Of a stretch of DNA of 16,030 bases, positions 8,412 to 15,559 are shown in pieces (within the stretch, counting starts at the first letter, position 1; every line of letters begins with the position of its first letter). A program made the position numbers and the translations under genes. The notes under the pieces are model-generated. The model had not been told where the DNA came from, made no database searches, and was given only the letters and a program-made list of their open reading frames with translations. The stretch comes from Bacteroidota bacterium (GTDB lineage Bacteria; Bacteroidota; Ignavibacteria; Ignavibacteriales; Ignavibacteriaceae), in assembly GCA_021778375.1 (NCBI GenBank), contig JAJYCM010000031.1:1-16030 (forward strand), given 5' to 3'.

Positions 8412-8503
8412 TAGTGTTTTCCAAGTTGCAACTTATTATTACTCCAATATTTTGCTGGGTTGGAACAATGGGAATTGATTATGAGTTTGTCGATTTTATT
8501 CAT
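8411..8503 (-). pseudogene. Remnant of a res gene 5' end (30 codons)
   Basis: A short frame starting at 8503 translates to MNKIDKLIINS, then divergent residues with NPAKYWS, then NNKLQLGKH and a stop. The real Res starts MNKIDKLIINS followed by PYKEPTQYWS. Thus eleven residues are identical, then a Pro and a YWS triplet align before similarity stops. The stop TAA overlaps the DUF3800 ATG as TAATG. The best explanation is the start of a second, diverged res copy left behind when DNA carrying the DUF3800 cassette entered just upstream of res. The remnant may still be translated and feed ribosomes to the DUF3800 start. No Shine-Dalgarno site precedes either res start. Confidence 0.85.
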
Positions 8504-8504
8504 T
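8472..8504 (-). repeat. Direct repeat copy 2: duplicated res start
   Basis: It is identical over 33 bp to 7051-7083, in the same orientation, about 1.4 kb away. The two copies flank the DUF3800 plus 160-aa gene pair, so the pair sits between direct repeats of a host-gene start. Recombination between them would delete the cassette and restore a direct junction to res. Confidence 0.95.
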
Positions 8505-8564
8505 CTAACTTGAATTAAATTATTTACTAAAATGTGATAATTTGTCAATTAAATAATTTATATT

Positions 8565-10811
8565 TTAAGACAAAAATTGACTCAGACGAGATGCCAGATC
8601 CTTCATTTCATTTTCGAAAGTATTTTTATTATTAAGATCAATTGTAATTATACCAGATGTCTGGTCTAAAGAGGTTGATTTTTTTTCAATGTTTATTATC
8701 ATTTGAGAATCTACTTTCATAGAATTAGGTACATAGTCACTAAATTTTTGAAATAAATTATTAGTAATCATGATTTCCTTGGATAAGTTTGGAGTATGCA
8801 AAATGGTAGTGCCATCTTTCAGAAGCATTCTTTTATCTTTTATTATATTATTAAATAAGTAATCATTTTGAATAATATTAGATCTACTAAAAGTGTAAGC
8901 CGGAAATGCTTGGGATATAATTAGCGCAATGTATGTATAATAAGTTTTTAGTAATTCATCATTTTTTAAAACTAATTCTTTAATAAAAGTTTCTATTTTT
9001 TCCCTTGGTAAAACAAAAAGATTTTCACAAATACCTTTATAATTGCTAAAATGAAAATTGAAATCAATTTGAAAATCTATATTTCTTTTGTGTAAATCAG
9101 CCACAAAGTTTATAATGTAATTTAAAAAATCTCCAAATGAGCTAATATTTTCAATGCGGGCTATTGCAGTTATAATGTAAAGCCCATAAATAAATGATGC
9201 AGAGTTCTTCAGATTATTGATATACTTGTTTTCTGTATCTGTTAATACATTGATACTTTCAGGTGGATCATTATGAAAACCACCTGAGTAAATATAGGTT
9301 CGGATGGGTATGTCAATTCCACTAATTTTTTTTTGATTTTCTTTTGAAATAGAAAGAATGCCAAATCTTAATAAAACAGAATTGAAATTTCTTAAAGCAG
9401 ACGCTTGCGGAGTTTCTTCGCTTTCATCTAAAATTTCTTGACCTATGGAAGAATTATAAATTTTGTAAGCATGATTATAAAGTTGACGGATAATTAATTC
9501 ATTGGTTTTCCATTTTGATACTGATTCATACCGATGTTTTGTTTCATAGACAAGAGTTATTGTTTTGTTAAATTTAGCTTTTTGTTCATCATCAAAAGAC
9601 AAATCATATAGATTAATTATGGGAATTTGGTTTTCATAGTTAGTAATTCTATCTCTAATTACACTAATTAAATCAAAATAATCATTTTTTGCATCAAATA
9701 TTAATGAAAGTTTAAATTTATCAAGGAGGGCATTATCAATTTCTTCAACTTCAAAAATATCTCCCAGAAAATCATTCAAATCAGAACATAATGGGCGAGT
9801 TATAAAAAATTTAGCTGAAAAATATGTATATGACTCATCCCTATAGCTTAAATCATTATTATTTTGAGAGTTTTTTAAATCATATAATTCTTCGCCGCCA
9901 ATAAAAACAAAAATGGCCTTGGATAATGTGAACAAGTTCTTAAAATATCTTAATACGTTTAATAATGTTTTTTGAGATAATTTATCAAGTTCATCAAGAA
10001 TATAGACAATTTTAATACCTGCTTCACTTAAGTCATGGTGGATTTGTTCAAGGTCAAACTCTAAATTAGTGATGCTATTATCATACTCATAAAGTTCTTC
10101 TGCTGAATATTTTAAGGCTAACTCAGTTTTTTTCTGTTTGGTTATTTCTTTTATATAATTAATTAGAAAAGGAAATGGCAATGCTGATATTACTGGAATG
10201 AACCTGACGAATATATTGGGATTTTTGCCTAAAAATAATTCCAGTATTAATGCTAATATAAATGAAGTAAAATAAATTATTTTAGTAAAACTAAGATTTT
10301 TTAGTTTAATGGAGTATACCGTGTTATTGGCTACACTGCTGGTGAAATTTAACCTATTAATTAGGCTTTCTTTAAGCTTAAAATCACTTGCAAGCGCTTT
10401 TTTGTATAAAATGTCAAGCTTATTTTTTACATCTTCTTTTAATGTAAGATTATTTTCCAGGGCTGAATATAATCTTCTTATAAGATTCTGAATAATTTTT
10501 TCAGAAGATATTTTATCATTCTTTGATGAAAAATTAATATCATCTTCTAACTGTGCTAAATTCAAAAGGACAGGCACAATTTGTTCATTAACTTTTTGAG
10601 CTTCAGAAATTGCTTTGTAAACAAAAGAAGTTTTACCAACACCCCTATGTCCGCAAACGAGCAATGAACCTTGAGTTCTATTTAGTATGGAGCTCGTTAA
10701 AGTTTGGACTTCCTTATGTCTTCCCCAGAAACGACCTTCAAGTTTAAGACCTTCAGAAGGCTTGGTAATATGGATTGGATTATCCCAATCCTTGCGTAAT
10801 TTAATTTTCAT
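8565..10811 (-). CDS. Membrane-anchored AAA/P-loop NTPase
   Basis: This 748-residue protein begins with a FWGRHKEV segment typical of AAA/Orc-like NTPases. Walker A GHRGVGKTS is at 54-62 and Walker B IVYILDELDK at 268-277, followed by a strand AIFVFIGGEE near 299-307 in sensor-1 position. Between Walker A and B are two hydrophobic helices at about 174-194 and 199-220, so the enzyme is probably tethered to the membrane by a hairpin. This layout parallels the KAP protein of the same cluster, although the two are not obvious copies. The C-terminal ~400 residues are helical and unknown. It starts 10 nt after the mod stop with no clear Shine-Dalgarno site, suggesting coupled re-initiation. It is very AT-rich and contains an A9 run near codon 490. 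The partner and substrate are unknown. Confidence 0.87.
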   Translation of the reverse strand: MKIKLRKDWDNPIHITKPSEGLKLEGRFWGRHKEVQTLTSSILNRTQGSLLVCGHRGVGKTSFVYKAISEAQKVNEQIVPVLLNLAQLEDDINFSSKNDKISSEKIIQNLIRRLYSALENNLTLKEDVKNKLDILYKKALASDFKLKESLINRLNFTSSVANNTVYSIKLKNLSFTKIIYFTSFILALILELFLGKNPNIFVRFIPVISALPFPFLINYIKEITKQKKTELALKYSAEELYEYDNSITNLEFDLEQIHHDLSEAGIKIVYILDELDKLSQKTLLNVLRYFKNLFTLSKAIFVFIGGEELYDLKNSQNNNDLSYRDESYTYFSAKFFITRPLCSDLNDFLGDIFEVEEIDNALLDKFKLSLIFDAKNDYFDLISVIRDRITNYENQIPIINLYDLSFDDEQKAKFNKTITLVYETKHRYESVSKWKTNELIIRQLYNHAYKIYNSSIGQEILDESEETPQASALRNFNSVLLRFGILSISKENQKKISGIDIPIRTYIYSGGFHNDPPESINVLTDTENKYINNLKNSASFIYGLYIITAIARIENISSFGDFLNYIINFVADLHKRNIDFQIDFNFHFSNYKGICENLFVLPREKIETFIKELVLKNDELLKTYYTYIALIISQAFPAYTFSRSNIIQNDYLFNNIIKDKRMLLKDGTTILHTPNLSKEIMITNNLFQKFSDYVPNSMKVDSQMIINIEKKSTSLDQTSGIITIDLNNKNTFENEMKDLASRLSQFLS

Positions 10812-10821
10812 ATAGGTAATA

Positions 10822-13797
10822 TTATAAGTTTATTATCTTCAAACTCTCAATTCCTCTATCATCAATAATTTTTACGGCAATGCGTTTTTCTTTTCCGGCT
10901 GGGAAAGGGAGTGAAACTGTGCCGCGATATTGTTCTATCAGTTCTTCGTCAATTTCTGCTTTTAGGTTTTTCGCTAGGCGCGACCAGCCGTCTTTTTCGC
11001 CGGACATTGGGAAGAAGACTTGTCTAGGGAATAAGCTTCTATCATCATAATCGGTATCGAGCATCCACATTGCAATTCTATCTTTACCGCCGGATTCAAT
11101 GTTTCCGTTTTTAATATTGTAATAATCAAATCCGAGTACTTCAACGTGGTAAAAGTGATTAGTGGTTAGAGGCGAGTGGATAGTGATTTTTGAAGACCAC
11201 TCAATAATTTGCTGATTTCCACGCAATCCATCAATAAATTCTCTGAAGCTTCCTTTTTTATGTAGTTCAAATTCTCTGATAATATTATCAAGGTTTCCAA
11301 TTCCGCTAATGATCCCTTTGCTATCCCCAGAAACTGAAGAAACTCCTTCGTTGAATTCCTTGCTTGACCCTCCGCTATGTTTGCCGGAATTGAAACTGCT
11401 GCTCTTCTTATTTGCGATGTTAAACCATAGGTCTCTTCTTTCGGAAATACAAGAGTAGAATTGTAAATCTGTTTTACTAAGCTTATTGATTTCTGCCAAA
11501 CTATTAATTCCCGATAACTTTTTAAAGTCGACATAATTAGAAATCCTTTTATTGTTGCTATCCACTAAACACTCTTCACTAATTACAATAACATCCGGGG
11601 AGCCAATAAGCCAAAAGCTTTCATTGCTGCTGCGTTTCTTTTTTAAGTCATCGGTTAGCAAATCAGTATTCATTTGAACTTTGAGTAGTGTAACCCCAGG
11701 CCATTTGGTTTCATCAATGTCTTTTGCAGCTTCTGGATCGAAATGGAATGCAGCAAATACAATCATCTTTGGTTTGGGTACAAGAGTCTGAGCTTCTTTT
11801 ATTGCAAGTTCAACTTGGCGCTGTTCGAGTGGTGAGTGTGCAGGACCAAAAGATATTACGACACGTTGCGGTTGATCATCAAAGGACATCTGCTTTTCTT
11901 TTTCAAAAAGATTTTTGCTCTTGGCTTTGGGAAGGGTTTCAGCATCGGCATGGAGCCATTTTGTACCCGGGAATGTTTCTAATCTAGTAAAACGAATTTC
12001 TTGTTTGTTTTTTCCTCTTATACCTGAGCGTAGAAGTTCCTCTCTCCATTCTGCTTGTCTAAGTGTTTCACCTGATCTTACAATAGAATTATCTACAGTA
12101 TTTTTCTTGTCGGTGCCAGCTTCAATTTCATCAATTGAATGTATTGCAAGCGAAGGTACTGCTTCCATAGTAAATGGACCGGTTACACGGGCCTTTGATC
12201 TATCTACGATAGGCTGATCGTATAATGTTTCTGTTGCCGGAGGTTCGTTGTTTGCGATTGATTTTAATGTAACGTGGGGAACAGTTCTATAAATAAAACC
12301 GCTGCCGACTCCTTCTTCTGGGTGAGCTAATTCATAATAATCGAAAAGAGACGTCATTAGTCTTTGTTTTGCAAGAGTAATTGAAACTCGAGAAGTATCA
12401 CAAGTAATCCAGCGTCTTCCCCATTGTTCAGAGACATCAGCTGTTGTGCCGCTTCCGCACGTAGGGTCAAATACAAGATCACCGGGGTCTGTTGTCATTA
12501 AAATGCATCTTTCGATAATTTTAGTTGACGTTTGTACAACAAAATCTTTCTGTAATTCGCCTACTGTATCTGTCCAAAAATTTGTAAGGCTACTTACAGG
12601 GAAATCAAAGAAATAATTAACATACTGTAATGTTTTTCCAGGTGCCTCTAGTCTATTTTTATCAATTAATTTTTTCATTCCCAATTCGTTTGTTTTCCAA
12701 CTCCTGTTGCGACCTGGATCATAGGCACTATTCTTAAAGTCAACGGTAAAAACGCAAGTTGGAGTTAAGCCAGAAGAAACCAAGTCCGATAGCCTATAAG
12801 GTTTATCGCCATCATTGATTTTTCCCATAAGTTCTTCATTATTCATTATTCTTCGAGTACCATCTTTTGTTTCCAAAAATCTATACATTGTATTCTTGCC
12901 AAATTCTTTTTCAATGAATAGCTGTCGAAATTTTACCTGTTTCTTGTCCCTAGCATACCATAATAAATAATCACCATTTGTCGATAAGAACTTACTTCCT
13001 AATCCACCAGTTGTTCTAAATGAGATAACCGAAATAAAGTTTTCCTTTCCAAATATTTCCTCAATAGAGTTCTGAACATAATGCAAATTCTCATCACTAA
13101 TCTGTACAAACACAGAACCGGTTTCATTTAAAAGGTCTCTTGCAAGAAGGAGCCTATCACGTAAGTAAGTTAGGTAAGAATGAATTCCAAGCTCCCAAGT
13201 ATCGCGAAAAGCTTTAATAGTTTCAGGCTCTGATGTAAGGTCTTCATCATTGCCATCTTTAACATCGCGCTTATTTATAAAGGGTTGGAAGTTGCTGCCA
13301 TATTTAATTCCATAAGGTGGATCGATATAAATCATCTGCACTTGACCGGCAAGACCTTCTTTTTCAATAAGGGAGTTCATTACTAAAAGACTATCACCGG
13401 CAATTAACCGGTTTGACCAATTATGCCTGTGTTGGTAAAATTCTACTGCTTCGCGCAGAGGAGGATTTTCTTCTTTTGAATTAAATAAAGAAAGCTGCTC
13501 ATAGTTACTGCCGTTCTTTTTTCTAACAGTTTCAATAATAGAGCGCGGGTCTATTCTTTCGTGAACATGCAAAGAAACCGTGTCAACATTAAAAGATAAG
13601 CGTTCTGCTTTACCAGCCCAAACAAGCTGAGGGTCTAAGTGAGGATCGTACTGATAAGTTTTTTTTGATTCGTTATTGTCTGTTTCCGGTGTTACTAAAC
13701 CAACGGGAGGATTGTTTGTTCTTTCTTTTCCTTTGTGCTGATAGTGCTCAATTGGCTTTTTGTTAGAGTGGTTGGAAGAGTTATTTTTTTTAGGCAT
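10822..13797 (-). CDS. mod: Type III DNA adenine methyltransferase (Mod) with inserted element
   Basis: Mod recognises the DNA target and methylates it using S-adenosylmethionine, and it is the specificity subunit of the Res-Mod complex. The catalytic DPPY is at 159-162 (YIDPPYG) and the AdoMet motif DPTCGSGT at 444-451. This order (catalytic motif first) is the beta class used by type III enzymes. The region between them should hold the target recognition domain. The C-terminus (VEVLGFDYYN, then MWMLDTDYDDRSLFPRQVF, to SLKIINL) is the usual end of this subfamily. At 991 residues it is long: residues 739-880 (142 aa, Ser/Gly/Lys-rich, e.g. KKSSSFNSGKHSGGSSK) are encoded by an inserted four-helix-bundle element read in a second frame. 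The insertion falls between LIGSPDVIV and HFYHVEVLGFDYYN, neighbours within a short distance in typical homologues as I recall them. GGGGGA lies 9 nt before the ATG; A8 occurs at codons 3-5. It is the first gene of the minus-strand cluster. Confidence 0.95.
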   Translation of the reverse strand: MPKKNNSSNHSNKKPIEHYQHKGKERTNNPPVGLVTPETDNNESKKTYQYDPHLDPQLVWAGKAERLSFNVDTVSLHVHERIDPRSIIETVRKKNGSNYEQLSLFNSKEENPPLREAVEFYQHRHNWSNRLIAGDSLLVMNSLIEKEGLAGQVQMIYIDPPYGIKYGSNFQPFINKRDVKDGNDEDLTSEPETIKAFRDTWELGIHSYLTYLRDRLLLARDLLNETGSVFVQISDENLHYVQNSIEEIFGKENFISVISFRTTGGLGSKFLSTNGDYLLWYARDKKQVKFRQLFIEKEFGKNTMYRFLETKDGTRRIMNNEELMGKINDGDKPYRLSDLVSSGLTPTCVFTVDFKNSAYDPGRNRSWKTNELGMKKLIDKNRLEAPGKTLQYVNYFFDFPVSSLTNFWTDTVGELQKDFVVQTSTKIIERCILMTTDPGDLVFDPTCGSGTTADVSEQWGRRWITCDTSRVSITLAKQRLMTSLFDYYELAHPEEGVGSGFIYRTVPHVTLKSIANNEPPATETLYDQPIVDRSKARVTGPFTMEAVPSLAIHSIDEIEAGTDKKNTVDNSIVRSGETLRQAEWREELLRSGIRGKNKQEIRFTRLETFPGTKWLHADAETLPKAKSKNLFEKEKQMSFDDQPQRVVISFGPAHSPLEQRQVELAIKEAQTLVPKPKMIVFAAFHFDPEAAKDIDETKWPGVTLLKVQMNTDLLTDDLKKKRSSNESFWLIGSPDVIVISEECLVDSNNKRISNYVDFKKLSGINSLAEINKLSKTDLQFYSCISERRDLWFNIANKKSSSFNSGKHSGGSSKEFNEGVSSVSGDSKGIISGIGNLDNIIREFELHKKGSFREFIDGLRGNQQIIEWSSKITIHSPLTTNHFYHVEVLGFDYYNIKNGNIESGGKDRIAMWMLDTDYDDRSLFPRQVFFPMSGEKDGWSRLAKNLKAEIDEELIEQYRGTVSLPFPAGKEKRIAVKIIDDRGIESLKIINL
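11158..11183. repeat. Terminal inverted repeat, 3' end of the IVS-like element
   Basis: This 26-bp copy on the plus strand starts ATTAGTGG and ends AGTGGATAG. It pairs with 11558-11583. The four-helix-bundle ORF's stop codon (11166-11168) lies inside it. Confidence 0.82.
11166..11534 (-). CDS. Four-helix-bundle protein (23S rRNA IVS/S23 family), nested in mod
   Basis: This 122-residue protein is a clear member of the four-helix-bundle family encoded by 23S rRNA intervening sequences. It opens SYRELIVWQKSISLVKQIY, continues with FPKEETYGLTSQIRRAAVSI and PANIAEGQAR, then STKEFLQFLGIAKGSLAELET, and ends with a helix to LQKSLSTRL. These blocks match the family's usual order and its length of about 115-130 residues, so it is intact. 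The ATG at 11534 has AAGGA with a 9-nt spacing, giving it its own initiation site inside mod. It is on the same strand as mod, offset by one base, so one mRNA can yield both proteins. The molecular function of the family is not established; members form pentameric bundles with a basic face and are thought to bind nucleic acid. Confidence 0.92.
   Translation of the reverse strand: MSTLKSYRELIVWQKSISLVKQIYNSTLVFPKEETYGLTSQIRRAAVSIPANIAEGQARNSTKEFLQFLGIAKGSLAELETLIILSENLNYIKKEASENLLMDCVEISKLLSGLQKSLSTRL
11558..11583. repeat. Terminal inverted repeat, 5' end of the IVS-like element
   Basis: This 26-bp partner of 11158-11183 has the inner 9 bp (ctatccact on the plus strand) as a perfect reverse complement. 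In mod mRNA the two ends could pair to form a stem closing over the whole insert. Confidence 0.82.
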
Positions 13798-14239
13798 TAA
13801 AAAAGATCCCCCGTAAATTTAGTCTTTCGTAAAGTATTTATATTTCATGAGTTTATATTAATGAATTTTAAGATAATGTAAAACAATAAGTTAAAAAATT
13901 ATGAAAAATATAGGAATTAATTTCGAGGATGGGGTAAGGGATAAAGATTAAGTTATTTGTCAGAATTGATTGCTATTGTTTTATTTTGTAAAAAAAGATA
14001 AATTTTTGTCCTGTTTTTGTAATATTTGTTAGGGGACGCTCTTAGAATGAATCTTAATTGAGTTTAATAATATAGTTTGCAGTCTTAATAGGGGTGCAGA
14101 AATGGAGGAGGGATAATGATTGTAAAAATGGATCTTCGGTTTTTTGTCCACGTAAATAGAATAAGCCCGCCAGTAAGTATCTTTTCTAATTTTTCTTCTT
14201 TAATAAATATTATTACAAATCCAGTGGAGTTATGGGGAG
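13798..14239. promoter_or_regulatory. Divergent intergenic region between mod and the 416-aa gene
   Basis: This 442-bp AT-rich region lies between oppositely oriented genes, so promoters for both the mod cluster and the plus-strand pair are expected here. I see TTTG-rich stretches (for example around 13985-14035) compatible with FCB-type promoters, but no exact TTTG/TAnnTTTG pair that I would call. It also contains a small ORF with a strong ribosome-binding site (see 14116-14283). Confidence 0.5.
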
Positions 14240-14283
14240 ATGAACAACACGTTTCTGCGAAAAGATATTTCCTATCTCTATAA
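14116..14283 (+). CDS. Candidate 55-aa leader ORF upstream of the 416-aa gene
   Basis: A frame starts at an ATG preceded by GGAGGAGGGAT (14104-14114), the best Shine-Dalgarno sequence in the window. It encodes 55 residues starting MIVKMDLRFF and ending KRYFLSL. It overlaps the first 44 bases of the 416-aa gene in another frame, so translating it would affect initiation there. The peptide has no motif I know. It may be a leader peptide, an alternative small gene, or a chance frame; the strong ribosome-binding site is the only positive evidence. Confidence 0.3.
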   Translation: MIVKMDLRFFVHVNRISPPVSIFSNFSSLINIITNPVELWGDEQHVSAKRYFLSL

Positions 14284-15490
14284 TAAATTAGCAGCCCTAA
14301 ATAGTATCGTCGAACAGTTGATTTTCCTTGAACAGGAAAAGAATGTCGTCGAGAGGTTATTTGATTGTATGAATGATAAACGGATTACGTTTTTTAGGTA
14401 TGTAAGTTCCCGAAATAATCTTTTAAGAAGGGTGAACTGCTATGAGGTGTTCCAAATTTCTGCTTTCTTAAATAAGGTGGTAAGGACAGCGAACTTAAGG
14501 TATAGGAACTCGTACGGTGCTTTTTCTTTCATTTACCGAAATAGGGTTAGTAATTATGTGATGTACCGAAAGTATTATAATTATTTTATTAAGCTTCACA
14601 GCGATTATATTAAATTAATTGAAAAAGAGATTTTGTTTTGTAATGAAAAACTAAGGCTGGGGGCTCATTTTCCGGAAAAGGAAAAATATCTGGATTATGC
14701 AAGAAGAATTAGTAAAGCAAAAAACGGTAAAACCTCCGGCGAAATAAAAAGGATCGATGATAATCTGATAGATTTAACAAAGGAGGAGTTTACGTTATAT
14801 TCTAGCGGTGAAAATAAGTGTGAGGAGTTTAAAGTTTTATTTACGAGTCCTAAAACTTTAGATAAGGAGTTGGACAAGGTAAAGAATGATATGGGGAAAA
14901 TTATTTTGCTGCTGGAGCTGAAAAAGAATATTAAAAAGGTTTTACTGGAATTTGCCGATATAAATAGGTCAACTTTAGATTTATTGAGGCTTAAGAAAGA
15001 GGATCTTCTGTGCGATGCTCCTGGGGCTTTGTATTTTTTGGAATTCCAGATTGATAAGCATACAAGGCAGAATGAAAAGGCAAGGTTAACGGTTGATCAT
15101 TTGTACGAACATGTTAAGAAAAAGATGCTGGAGCTGGAGAAATTAAATACGATTGTTAAAAATGAAATTAAGTATTTGGATAAAAAGCGCGTTATGATTC
15201 AGAAATTAGATGTAGGTGAATTAAATGGTAAGTATGGTGAATCTGAAAAAATAAAAAATCTTCCCAATATAGATTCTGCTAAGGTTAATATAAACAAGGA
15301 AGTAGATAACCGGAAGGTTTGGAAAGGAACGAAGGGTGAGTTTGCGATTTTTGTAAATGAGCAATATTTAGGCAACCAGGATAAGTACAGCAGCCTAAGG
15401 GAGGCAACGAATTATCTATTTGAAAAATATAGGTTTAAGTGGGGTGGATGGACGAAAGAAATGTGTTATGATTATGTGAAAAAGATGTAG
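14240..15490 (+). CDS. Unknown coiled-coil-rich protein, RteC-like C-terminus possible
   Basis: I do not firmly recognise this 416-residue protein. It is basic, rich in Lys/Glu/Leu and largely helical, with coiled-coil-like stretches (around LLLELKKNIKKVLLEF and KKKMLELEKLNTIVKNEIKYL). It has no membrane segment or nuclease motif. The last 56 residues (from WKGTKGEFAIF at residue 361 to the end) form a compact block of the kind seen at the C-terminus of RteC-type regulators and similar proteins on Bacteroidota conjugative elements; this is a weak resemblance. The ATG has GTGGAG 10 nt upstream and GGGGAG touching it. It is followed after 147 bp by an excisionase-like HTH gene, an order familiar from integrative elements. 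Between the two are direct repeats, a palindrome and a strong terminator. Confidence 0.75.
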   Translation: MNNTFLRKDISYLYNKLAALNSIVEQLIFLEQEKNVVERLFDCMNDKRITFFRYVSSRNNLLRRVNCYEVFQISAFLNKVVRTANLRYRNSYGAFSFIYRNRVSNYVMYRKYYNYFIKLHSDYIKLIEKEILFCNEKLRLGAHFPEKEKYLDYARRISKAKNGKTSGEIKRIDDNLIDLTKEEFTLYSSGENKCEEFKVLFTSPKTLDKELDKVKNDMGKIILLLELKKNIKKVLLEFADINRSTLDLLRLKKEDLLCDAPGALYFLEFQIDKHTRQNEKARLTVDHLYEHVKKKMLELEKLNTIVKNEIKYLDKKRVMIQKLDVGELNGKYGESEKIKNLPNIDSAKVNINKEVDNRKVWKGTKGEFAIFVNEQYLGNQDKYSSLREATNYLFEKYRFKWGGWTKEMCYDYVKKM

Positions 15491-15530
15491 GTGAAATTCC
15501 CGGGAAAAAAGGTGAAATTCCCGTGAAAGA
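15490..15530. repeat. Two tandem 21-bp repeats with palindromic core
   Basis: The unit ggtgaaattcccgKgaaa occurs twice, at about 15490 and 15511, with a period of 21 bp. The first copy contains a perfect TTCCCGGGAA palindrome; the second has one change (TTCCCGTGAA). A spacing of two helical turns between near-palindromes suits an operator bound on one DNA face, possibly by the HTH protein encoded just downstream. Confidence 0.6.
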
Positions 15531-15542
15531 AAAATAGAAGTA

Positions 15543-15556
15543 AAAACGTACGTTTT
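15543..15556. promoter_or_regulatory. Perfect 14-bp palindrome
   Basis: AAAACGTACGTTTT is a perfect palindrome located just after the tandem repeats and just before the terminator stem. It may be a protein-binding site for a dimeric regulator. No direct evidence for a binding partner. Confidence 0.45.
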
Positions 15557-15559
15557 GCG

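Larger units (their letters stand above)
11158..11583 (-). mobile_element. IVS-like element inserted in mod, with inverted-repeat ends
   Basis: The ends at 11158-11183 and 11558-11583 are 26-bp imperfect inverted repeats (19 of 26 match, including an outer 7-bp block ATTAGTG and an inner perfect 9-bp block AGTGGATAG). They enclose a complete four-helix-bundle ORF. This is the organisation of 23S rRNA intervening sequences: a base-pairing stem around a small S23-type ORF. Here the host is a protein gene. The span is exactly 426 bp, divisible by three, and the mod frame has no stop across it. The ends also carry repeated TTAGTGG-like words. The boundaries are my estimate from the inverted repeat; a few bases either side may belong to mod or to a target duplication. 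Confidence 0.85.

Noticed and set aside
11158..11583. The four-helix-bundle ORF as evidence for a frameshift or misassembly in mod
   Set aside because: The mod frame is uninterrupted on both sides and through the insert, and the inverted-repeat ends give a clean biological boundary.
11724..12217. Plus-strand ORFs of 87 and 100 aa opposite mod
   Set aside because: They overlap conserved Mod sequence in antisense and resemble no protein I know; unlike the four-helix-bundle frame they have no family signature.
13798..14239. Specific FCB-type promoters (TTTG / TAnnTTTG) in the divergent region
   Set aside because: Several TTTG words exist but none has the exact partner and spacing; only a general promoter region is claimed.
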